Of a DNA stretch of 64,000 nucleotides, positions 1 to 10,600 are shown piece after piece. A program made the position numbers and the translations under genes. The DNA is from Owenia fusiformis (lineage: Eukaryota; Annelida; Polychaeta; Sabellida; Oweniidae): assembly GCA_903813345.2 (NCBI GenBank), contig CAIIXF020000001.1:34811366-34875365 (forward strand), read 5' to 3'. Numbering within the stretch: the first letter of the stretch is position 1; every line of letters starts with the position of its first letter. The notes under the pieces are model-generated. The model was not told the DNA's origin. It saw nothing but the letters and a program-made list of their open reading frames with translations, and did not search any database.

Positions 1-900
1 GCTGATATAACCGTGACAATGCTGTATTCTATTGCAAGGCCTGTCATGACCCTGGAAGTGTTATCGTGGAAGCCTGGCGCGACCGTAGCCTTTATTGTGG
101 CTTATAAGCGAATGTGAATATTTTGTATAGTAGTAATTTTGATTTTGACATGATTAAGGTAGTTAAACACCGTGATCATAGTATTAAACTGTTTAATTGT
201 AATGAGGATCACTTAAAATTGTTAAGGATATTCCTGGCATTAATGTCATACATATTTACTAGTCATTGCAATACATTATAACGGTCATAGTAGAACAAGC
301 CTAAATCTCTACATTACCACCCTCAAACCTGGCCTTGCAATACTATATTACATTGTCACGGTCATACCAGGCTTTGCGATCCCATAATACATTGTCATGG
401 TCATGCCAGGTTTTCAAATACACATTATCACGGTCAATTAGCAATCATAAATTTCTACATTACCACTCTCATACCCGAACTTGGAATACTATATCACATT
501 GCCATGGCGGTCATACCAAGCCTTGCAATACTATATTACATTGCCATGGTCATGCCAGGCTTTGCAATACACATTGTCACGGTTATAGCAGTCCAAATCG
601 TAAATTTCTATATTACCACTCTCATACCTGAACTTGCAATACTATATTACATTGTCACGGTCATGCCAGGCCTTGCAGTACTATATTACATTGTTACGGT
701 CATACCAAGCCTTGCAGAACTATATTACATTGTCACGGTCATACCAGGCATTGCAATATAATACAGCATTGTCGCGGTTATACCAGGCTTTCACGATAAC
801 ATTACCACGGTCATGGCAGGATCCTTGCGCTACTTAAAAAACACTGAATAACATGGTGACGGTTACGCCAGGCGTTAGTCTTGCAACAGATAAGGTCTCG
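1..900 (-). repeat. Inverted-repeat element, family A, copy 1 (cut by window start)
   Basis: Reads as the reverse complement of copies 2 and 3. The body is a degenerate tandem array of about 50-bp units built around 'acattgtcacggtcat' and 'gccaggccttgcaa'. The right end, 'cttgcaacagataaggtctcg' region (880-900), is the reverse complement of the left ends of the other copies (1174 and 39833). Short open frames here (for example 335-631) are array translations rich in repeated peptides and are not genes. No transposase is seen, so this is a non-autonomous element. Confidence 0.8.
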
Positions 901-1173
901 CAATACTTCATCAACAGAACAAAGTTTTTACTCAGCTATTTTTCATCTAATATGTATATTTACAGGGTCGTCCTCGAAATTTTCCACAGGTGGGGGGTGT
1001 GCGTCTATGGTGTTAAAACTGTATCAAAATTGGACATCTTATATTTATGTGATATCTCTAACACATAGAATAGCGTTTAGCAGAATACATACACAAGTGT
1101 GTGATTTCATACACAGTTTGTTCGAGTTTGCACACTTTATGTTTGTAAAATCACACTTGTACATGCGTATTTG
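901..1173. other. Spacer between two oppositely oriented family A elements
   Basis: No coding or repeat signal beyond weak internal matches such as 'cacacttgt' and 'acacaagtg'. It separates the right terminus of copy 1 from the left terminus of copy 2, so the two copies face each other. Confidence 0.4.
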
Positions 1174-1975
1174 TGAGACCCTATCTGTTGCAAGACTAAC
1201 GCCTGGCGTAACCGTCACTATGTTATTAAGTGTTTTTTAAGTAGCGCAAGGATCCTGCCATGACCGTGGTAATGTTATCATGAAAGCCTGGTATAACCGC
1301 GACAATGTAATATAGTTCTGCAAGGCTTGGTATGACCGTGACAATGTAATATAGTACTGCAAGGCCTGGCATGACCGTGACAATGTAATATAGTATTGCA
1401 AGTTCAGGTATGAGAGTGGTAATGTAGAAATTTACGATTAGGACTGCCATAACCGTGACAATGTGTATTGCAAAGCCTGGCATGACCATGGCAATGTAAT
1501 ATAGTATTGCAAGGCCAGGTATGAGGGTGGTAATGTAGAAATGTAGGCTTAGTCCTACTACGACCGTTATAATGTATTGCAATGACTAGTAAATATGTAT
1601 GACATTAATGCCAGGAATATCCTTAACAATTTTAAGTGATCGTCATTACAATTAACAGTTTAATACTATGATCATGGTGTTTAACTACCTTAATCATGTC
1701 AAAATCAAAATTACTACTATACATTAATATTCACATTCGCTTATAAACCACAATAAAGGCTACGGTCGCGCCAGGCTTCCACGATAACACTTCCGGGGTC
1801 ATGACAGGCCTTGCAATATAATACAGCATTGTCACGGTTATACCAGCCTGTCACGGTTATACCAGGCTTACACGATAACACTACCACGGTCATGGCAGGA
1901 TCCTTGCGCTACTTAAAAACACTGATTAACATGGTGACGGTTGTGGCAGGCGTAAGTCTTGCAATAGATAGCATG
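1174..1975 (+). repeat. Inverted-repeat element, family A, copy 2
   Basis: The left terminus contains 'ctatctgttgcaagactaac' (1181-1200). The right terminus is its approximate reverse complement ('gtaagtcttgcaatagatag', about 1952-1971). Inside is the same ~50-bp tandem array as in copies 1 and 3. The segment 'aaaacactgattaacatgg' (about 1915-1933) is the uninterrupted form of a site that carries an insertion in copy 3. No coding capacity. Confidence 0.8.
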
Positions 1976-4877
1976 TGGTATTTGTGTATGCATTGTTTAA
2001 AAATGACATCAAACAGGGTACACAAGTGGAACAGGGTATACAAATGCTTATGCGGCTCGCACAAACGTTTTTCTCTTCACAAACCATGATGTGCCGATCA
2101 CAAACCTTGATGTACCGATCACACACCTTGATGTAACATAAATTGCTTTCTAGAGATGTTCGAGATTTTGTTCTAAATCTCGCGTTACTGTTGCACTGAA
2201 CGAAATAACACATTGGCGAGGCAAAAAGATAAAAAGATCTAGTTTGTAATTTCTCAATAAATGGCCACTGGACGTCTCCCTAGCCTAGGGCCTAGGGTAT
2301 TCTATTGTATATTCTTAACTCCTTAACGCCTGATCCCTATAGTGGTTAAAATTGGTGAAATGTGCATTAAATATTAATTTAAATGCTTTTTATTCAATAT
2401 TATACAAATATATGACTGTCATATATCAAAATGAAGAGAATTACCCATATTTCTCATTTTTACCTAATTTGCATAAATTATGCAAAAATAATGATGTCAT
2501 TGTGACGTCACAAGGCTGAAATTGAGCATTTTATTTCATTAAATTGAGTCATATCTCTACAGTCAATACAGTTTTTCTCAAATACTGTTCAATTATTGCA
2601 ATTTTGGAAAACATGTATTTGTTCTCCTTGATTTAAGCTTTAAAATGGTATATTACATGATGGGTATAAGGAAGATTTGGTGTAACTAGATTATGCTAAA
2701 GTTTGCGATGCCGAGCCAAAAATTCCAGGAATCGTGGAAAATCTCGGAAAATTATGTCGAAATGTTTAATTGAAATATGTAATCTATAACAAATAAACTT
2801 TTAACTTGAATAATTTTTATTATATATTATAGGCCATACTAAGGGGGATTGCTCATATACTGTTTTTGCCTAATTTGCATATATTATGAAAATATAGCGA
2901 TGTCATAAGATGACGCAAGAACGGTTTGTTCCGTCAACTAAATTCCATATTCAGGAATAAATAATTTTTATTACCCGAGCCGATTCAGTTGATAAATGTT
3001 TAATAACCCAGTTCTGTTTCATAACAGCTTTAAAATGATAAACTACATGAAGCATAGAAAAATAATATACTGTCACGACTCACTAGAATAAACCAGACGA
3101 TCTGCGATAAGGTACTGATATTTGACAAATCGATGAAAATCATGACTCTACAATGTTTTGAAGAAATAATAGATGTATAAAGATGTGTTAAAAGCAAATT
3201 TCTGCTTGTGAATGTCTGTTTGTTCATGTACTCATTATGTTTGATTGCTAATAAACCAGATAGATCATGAACATGCAAGTAATCCTCAAACTGCTTGGCC
3301 TTTCATGGGTTTCCCCAACAAAGGCTTCTGATACACCCCCCCCCTGAATCCCTATGCTCCCCCCTGAATTCCTATGCCCCCCTCCCTATACTACTCAACA
3401 TTTTTCAAAATATATTTGTGTTGATTGTCCTACACACCTTGCAACAAGATTTTAATGTGCCATGACATCTTACAGTAGCTATAAGAGTGAGGAAAGACGA
3501 AAAATAGTGAAAAAATAAAGCTATTCACCTATTATCGCCCACTATAAAATCGGCCATAAAAATTAACAGAGTGAATTCATCTGCCATTCAAGGTTTTGTA
3601 GGCGCATAAAGGTAGTAAAATTAACAATATAGTAACCCTTTACACCCTTTATATGTGTTTCAATTGGAAATATTGATGAACTGATCTCACAAAGCATGGA
3701 TATTGAGAAAATATTTTTAGATTGAAAATTGAATTTTTCTCAGAAATCGGGCCTTGATTGACTTGAATGAAAACGAACATATTCTTACCTTTTTCATCAA
3801 TCTAGCTCATCTTTTCTACGTTCGCTGATACCCCTAGTATTATAATACTTGAAACTAGTTTCAGAAAGTGCATCTGTTGCCCCTAGATGGCTTGATATTT
3901 CAATAATTATATTTTAAATTTCGCGGTTCAGCCTCTTGGTCGAACCGGAAATCAATAATTTCAAAAATATTTAAATTTGTTCTTTTGCATTATTTTTTGG
4001 TCAATAACAACAAAATTGGTCAAAATAAGTGAACAAAGCAGTATTCTATGAATGTATTTATATTTATTCACAACTTTATATAACAATTATAGGGAAATAG
4101 CGTGGAAAGATGCAATTATATTTTGGTAAGATTTTTCTTTATCGGGTGACGTCATAAACCCGTCAAATCGATCATATATGATCGATTAGGCATGACGGAG
4201 TTAATTTAAAATTTACATTTTATAACATTTCAACGGAGGGCGCCATATTATAGAAACCAGGATGTAAATATCACGTGACTTCAAATTTCGCACCCTATGT
4301 GAAGTGCAACGTGTTTATGACAGCCTATGCGAGCAGGAACCATCCTATGCGAGTTTGAACTCAATGCGTGTGTAAAATTGACACGTTCGTTCGAAATTTA
4401 CTTTGATCCATGTGTAATTCTTGTAGTATTTTATGCAACTTATAACCACAATACGTGTGACATTTCAACATTGCTTTTGGATTTTTGAAAAATAATTGGA
4501 GTTAGTGCTAACTCTTTGTGTGACACTTGATATTACCAGTGCCTGTGTGAATGAAAATGAGTCATGTAAGAAAATTAACTGTTGGTATAACATGGATTGA
4601 AAATGGCATACGATGATGCGAGTTTCGCATATAATGATGCGTATTTCGCATAGTATGATGCGAGTTTCGCGAATCATATGGTTCGAGTATCGCATCATAT
4701 AGTTCGATTTTTCCCATACATCATGTAATGTCCAATTTTGATACAAAATAAATTCCATATGCGTCTACATCTTGAGAGAGTCAAAACAGAAATGTTTGTG
4801 ACTAGTCAAAACTTATCCCGTACCAGGACACGGGATAAGTCAAAACAGTAATGTTTGGGAGTACTTTGAATTTAAAA
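1976..4877. other. AT-rich intergenic DNA, no gene recognised
   Basis: No splice-consistent exons or database-familiar protein motifs in any frame. Contains a C-rich direct repeat near 3320-3385 ('cccctgaatccctatgc' and 'cccctgaattcctatgc'), a CRE-like TGACGTCA at about 2504, and repeated 'cgcatmrtatgatgcg' motifs at 4610-4700. If TATDN1 starts inside the window, its missing first exon could be here, but none could be identified. Confidence 0.4.
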
Positions 4878-5186
4878 AATAAGCAATCAAATGACCAAAT
4901 TGAAACAGTTTATGTAAAAATGGAAACATTTATATTTATCCTAACTTTTGTATATTTTAGTTTGTTTTGTAGTTTAGCTATCATATCTGTGTTCTCTTAT
5001 GTTTTGATACTTTTCTGCCATGTTATTTTCAGAAAAGTTTACATGGCTGAAACTCCCTAAATTACAAAAGGCCACAGCTTTGCCTCACATTATACATTAC
5101 TATCTGAAATATACAAAAGTTAGGATAAATATAAATGTTTCTATTTTTACATGAATTGTTTCAATTTGGTCATTTGATTGCTTATT
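4878..5186. mobile_element. Foldback (long-TIR) element
   Basis: The left arm (4878-4960) starts 'aataagcaatcaaatgacc'. The right arm (about 5105-5186) is its near-perfect reverse complement ending 'ggtcatttgattgcttatt'. Arms are about 85 bp with a ~140-bp centre. Small frames read in both arms (FIFILTFVYF in each) are the two arms, not genes. It abuts the next element at 5187 directly. Confidence 0.8.
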
Positions 5187-6800
5187 ATCCCATCGAACGA
5201 AGTTCAGAGGGATAAAGGGAACGCCTCCGTCCATACGTACGTACGTACGTCCGTCAACCGTCTGTACGTACGTCCATGCGTACGTAAGTCCGTCCGTCCG
5301 TCTGTACGTACGTCCGTCCGGGCAATAACTCAAATACCGTTGGCCCGATTTTGTTCATACTTTGTACACATATACCCTATGGGGGTAGAAGTTCTGATCG
5401 AAAGCCGATTTTCAAAATGGCCACTCATTTCAAAATGGCGGCCATTTTAGTGCCGATTTTACAGTAATTTAGGTGCAATATGTAAAACTGTAATAGCAAT
5501 ATGTTTTAAATGTAAAAAAATTATAAAGGACATTAATAAAGCTACAAATGTAGATATTAAAAAAGCACATGGCAGCCATCTTGAAAAATGGCGGCCTTTA
5601 CTCGTTATTTTACGATTTTTGCTGTAACTCGAAAAGTAGTGGAGTGATTTTGTTCATATTTGGTATGTGAATACTATAAACATTGCACACTGTTTAAAGA
5701 CACTTTTGGTAGAAGGTGGCCATTTTGAAAAATGGCCGCCATATTAACGTTTTTTACTAAAACTCGAAAAGTAGTGGAGCGATTTTGTTCATATTTGGTA
5801 TGTGAATACTATAAGCATGGCACACTGTCCTATGACACTTTTGGTAGAAGGCGGCCATTTTGAAAAAAAATTTGAAAAATGGCTGCCATTTTAACATATT
5901 TTACTATAACTCGAAAAGTAGTGAAGCGATTTTGTTCATATTTGGCATGTGAATACTATAAGCATGGCACACTGTCTAAAGACACTTTTGGTAGAAGGTG
6001 GCCATTTTGAAAAATGGCCACCATTTTAACGTATTTTACTATAACTCGAAAAGTAGTGGAGCGATTTTGTTTATATTTGGTATGTGAATACTAAAAGCAT
6101 GGCACACTGTCTAATGACACTTTTGGTAGAAGGTGGCCATTTTGAAAAATGGCCACCATTTTAACGTATTTTACTATAACTCGAAAAGTAGTGGAGCGAT
6201 TTTGTTTATATTTGGTATGTGAATACTAAAAGCATGGCACACTGTCTTATGACACTTTTGGTAGAAGGTGACCATTTTTAAAAATGGCCCCATTTTAATG
6301 TAATTTACTATAACTTGAAAAGTAGTGAATTGATTTTGTTCATATTTGATTTGTGAATACTCATGAGCCTTGCACACTGTCTCATGACACTTCGGATAGT
6401 AGGCGGCCATTTTAAAAAATGGCTGTCATTTTACATTTTTTACTATAACTCGAAAAGTAGTGGAGTGATTTTGTTCATATTTGATATGTGAATACTCTAA
6501 GCATGGCACATTGTCTAATAAAACTTTGGGGAGTAGTCGGCCATTTTGAAAAATGGCCACCATTTTTATGTGTGTTATTTTACAAGTACATTTGTGCGAT
6601 TTTTCAAAAATTTTATAGGTGGCTTCTTAAAAGCATATTATTTCTTCTGATGACAACTTGGCTAGTGAGCAACCATTTTGAAAATGGTGGCCTTTCTGGT
6701 GTGTTGTTTTATGATATTTGCTATATATTTCGTTTGTAAAAATGCCAGCCATTTCTGTTCGATGGGATTCGCTACGCTTTGGCGTTGCCGTTGTTCTGGT
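5187..6800 (+). mobile_element. Helentron-like non-autonomous composite element, copy A
   Basis: Order: conserved left flank with 'atcccatcgaac' (5187-5198); a tetranucleotide GTCC/GTAC microsatellite (about 5235-5320); a conserved segment ending near 5460; then about seven tandem ~130-bp core repeats, each with a 'ggccattttgaaaatggcc'-type palindrome and 'ctcgaaaagtagtggag'. It ends with the subterminal inverted repeat 'gttcgatgggat' (6757-6768) and a conserved tail to about 6800. Microsatellite plus tandem cores between conserved flanks with subterminal inverted repeats is the architecture of bivalve pearl/CvA and DINE-type Helentron-associated elements; assignment to that class is inference. 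Copy B is at 28084-28951. Confidence 0.7.
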
Positions 6801-6889
6801 TTTTTAAATTCAAAGTACTCACAAAGATTTACAATTTTACTATAAGATTGAATCCGACAATGCATCAAGCCTTGGGCTTAAATTCTTTT

Positions 6890-7460
6890 CACACATTGCA
6901 AAATATTTTCTACAAAATCACCTAAAAGATCAGAAATCACCAAGAGAAAAATTATTTTCAATGAAACTTTTTGCAAGGGTCAAGTTTGCCAAGCATCAAT
7001 TTCAATCTGTACAGTCAAGTTGTCACCTTGACAACTATTCAATGAATGACCTTTGATGCTTTGCTGGTTATATAATGAAGTGCAGTTATATGAAATACTG
7101 TGATTGGATTGGCTGGAATCAGATACACCTTGCCTAGCTAGCTATGTTTGAAATTTATTTTCACACATAGCAAGGTAAGGTGTGTACAATTCTAGCCAAC
7201 CAGAACACAGTATTTTATATAACTGCACTGCATTATATAATCAACAACTGCATCCAGGGTCAATTTTCTTTTTTGTTTTAGATTCTAGTAAAACTAATGA
7301 AACAGATAAACTGATCAATTTCATAGTTGAGTAAAAATCTATAAATAATATCATAGGAAATAACAAGCTGCATGCTTGTGCAGGTCAAATTGACCCTTGC
7401 AAAAAGTTTCCTTGAAAATATATTAGTGATATTGTATAAAATATTTTGCATTTTTGTGGC
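6890..7460. mobile_element. Nested inverted repeat / foldback element
   Basis: The outer arms share 'gaaactttttgcaagggtca' (6962-6981) and its reverse complement (7385-7404), plus 'gcaaaatatttt' at both ends. An inner pair, 'gcagttatatgaaatactgtg' and its reverse complement, lies at about 7081 and 7207. No coding capacity. It lies just upstream of the first identifiable TATDN1 exon. Confidence 0.65.
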
Positions 7461-7639
7461 TAATTCATTCCACACAGGCGTTGTTTCCTAAACTTTGCAT
7501 TCCCATTGCAGCATCATGCAAAGATTTGAAAACAACACCTCCAAGAGGAATAATTCTGCACAGAAAGCATTGAGTCTCGGGCTTAAATCTGACCTTTAAT
7601 CATGTATGTTTCAATCTATTATTTATTTTATATTTTCAG

Positions 7640-7660
7640 ATATCGGAGTAAATTTGACAG
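7640..7660 (+). CDS. TATDN1: TATDN1 exon encoding (D)IGVNLT
   Basis: A 21-nt micro-exon between 'tattttcag' and 'gtaaat'. It begins at phase 1 (needs a preceding G to give Asp) and ends at phase 1. The peptide matches the DIGxNLTD start of TatD/TATDN1. The upstream exon with the start codon was not found between 1 and 7639 and may lie outside the window. Confidence 0.9.
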
Positions 7661-10600
7661 GTAAATTAATAAATTAATAATTAAATTAGGCCTTAGATAT
7701 AATTTGTCAGATAAAGAATAAAATTCATCTGAAGGTTTAAAGTTCATTGCATGTTCTTTCTTACTAAAATTACATGTTTCTGTAACTGTATTGTATTATT
7801 ATATGATGAAATTTGTAGTCAGTGGGCTGTTCCATGTATTTCCAATAGAGAAAATATTTGGGCTAACTTATATACAGATATATGTTTTACTATGTTACTT
7901 TGTTTATATAATTTACAAGTACTCAATGGACCTTAAGTACCAGAACCGTAGCCAGGATTGGCCAAGGGGGCCCAAATGGTGAAAAACTGCACAATTTTGA
8001 GATTTTTTGGCCAGGGTTCAAACCCTCCCCCTCTGGCTACGGGCCTGAGTAAAAACAATAAAATTAGTATGAAGACTATCACCTTCAGTCCATAGTTCCT
8101 CAAATAGTATTCTACTTGGGCGATGTTCCATTTACAGAGTTTTATTTCATATGAAGTAATAGGTAACTGAACTTTAAAGTGTTCCACTTTTGTAGGTGTT
8201 TCACTGATTCTCCAGGTTTTAGTGTATTTTCCTTGTTCCAAGTTAAAGTTCAGTAATATTCCATGGTTTTATCTTTTAGATCCTGTGTTCAGAGGCATCT
8301 ATCGTGAATCCAGGAAACACGAAGGTAAAACATTAACAAATTATGAGGTCACCACCAGAAGTGTTGAGATATTGTTATTAGTCTCCCACTTTTTTGTGCA
8401 CAGTGTTCAGCTATCTGAGTTCAGTGGTCAGCATTCAGATTTCAGCATCCATAACAATTTGCATTCAGCATCTGTAACAATTTGCAATGACTTACAGTAT
8501 AAGCCAAGGTGGTGACATTTTGTCATGTTAATGCCTTGCCTGATTTTTTCAACAAGAACTGTATGGTTTATAAAGGGAATAATGTAGAACTTGAAGGGAC
8601 AGTGACAAATTGAGAGTAAGATTTGAAAAGATTGTCAGAATTTGATAGTATTTTTAGCTCTTGTCATTCCATGTCATGCCTATATTCTAAAAGGTTCAAT
8701 AGGGTTAAAATTATTTCAGGTATTTTTAAGGTCATCTTTCAATCATAGTGAATTTCTCTAACTTCTATTTTTGATTAGATATCTCAATTCTATTTTCAAG
8801 AAATAAAATCAGAATTGTAAGAAAAGAATTGGCATGATTTTTGAAAAGATTGGTTCTTCTACTCTTTTAAGAGAGTTTTTGGTCAAGTTGTATATTCATA
8901 TTGTATTGTTCAGTTATCTTCCATGCTCTGTCTATTTAGATGATCTGAAAGATGTGCTTAAAAGATCTTTTGACATTGGAGTTGAGAAGGTAAGACTACC
9001 TTGTATTACTGTACTTAATATGACTAAAAATATCCATAAATAAAGTTATTTAGCTTTATACCATTGAGTCAAGTTAGATTATTTTCAATTAATATATTAC
9101 TATAATATATTTTTATATGTTCTTTTTCAGATGGTTATCACTGGGGGAAGTCTCAAAGATAGCAGAGAGGCCTTAGAAATGGCTAATACACATGGTGGGG
9201 AAATGTTTGAAAATATTCTTTTCACGTCATAAATAGGTCTGTGTTGACATATTCTGAATAAATATTTGCACGCATTTTAACATTCGGTCATCATATTATT
9301 TTATAAACTTTTTGATCAGGAAGCATTGACATTTATTCCTCATGAAAATCCAGACTTCTGTTCAAGTTCTTTTGTGATGTTGATTTAGAGCACTTATACA
9401 GCACAGTAGGGTGCCATCCTACTCGATGTCTGGAATTTGAGGCTGAGGGAGAAGAGGCAAAGTACTTAGAGGAGCTCATCACCCTGGCAACAGACAACAA
9501 GGAAAAGGTTGTAGCTGTTGGTGAATGTGGTCTTGGTGAGTGATTTTGATGGTCTTGGTGAGTCATTTAAGTTTTGGTGAATGACCTTGATTGTTGTCTT
9601 AGTGAGTGATTTGATGGTCTCGATGTGTGGTATGTCATATACTGTAGGTGACTGATCCTATTGGTCTTTGTGAGTGATTTTGATGGTGTTGGTGAGTCAT
9701 TTTAGTTTTGATGAGTGACCTTAATTGTTGTCTTACTGATTGATTTGATGGTCTCAATGAGTGGTGTGTGGTATACGTGAGTGAACCTATTGGTCTCTGA
9801 GTGATTTTGATGGTGTTGGTGAATGATCTTATTGGTCTCGATGTATATTATTTTACTACATTTTTGGGAAATTACTGTTCAAGTTTAGGATGATGTACCA
9901 TGAGGCAAAATGATTCTATTAATATCATAACAATTTCAAGTCTTTGAATGGGTAAGACAAATAAAAAAAATATGTGTACATCCCAAAAAATATATCTGCG
10001 ATGTACTGCACTGTTTTCTGATCTTGTAATTTCAGATTATGACAGACTGCACTTTTGTCCAAAAGAAGTTCAACTCGAGTAAGTTGCATGGTTTTGTGTA
10101 TGAACTATCAAATCACTAAAATACAATATATATTTTAAAAAAAAGAAAAAAGTCAGTGATGCAGTTTATCTATCATCAAGATGGGATGGGGGGTATTCTC
10201 ATTTTTGACTTGGTATGCTTCTAGAAATTGTTGTTTAAACACATGGCTATATTATGCCATATGCTTCATAAGCAATCCCTTTTAATAACTATAGGAATAT
10301 GAAAAGAGAAATAGGAATATGAAAAGAGAAATACCTAGGCGTATTACAAAACAAAGCAAGAAAAGAATACATCTAAGAGCAAATCCTGAGTCATAAGGAA
10401 TTTTCTTATGACTGATTTTAAAACAACCCCCATTCTGGAACTGTTCTATCATACTAAGAAACAGTGTCTAGCACCCCCCCCCTTACATGTTCTTCCATCA
10501 AGGAATACCACAATCCAGTATAATTAAAAAAACATTGGTCAAACTTCAATTTTTTGAATTTACAGATATTTTGAGAAACAGTTCCAGATAGCTGAACAAA

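Noticed and set aside
335-837. Overlapping small open frames with repeated peptides (ITLSRSYQAL, LAILYYIVTVMPG)
   Set aside because: They are translations of the ~50-bp tandem array, occur in several frames and recur in all family A copies; no start context or splice support.
4872-5333. Hydrophobic small frames with FIFILTFVYF on both strands
   Set aside because: The two frames are the two arms of one inverted repeat, so they encode the same palindrome rather than two membrane peptides.
7495-7560. ATG with MQRFEN as the TATDN1 start exon
   Set aside because: Resembles the family's N-terminus only superficially; no GT donor in the required phase follows.
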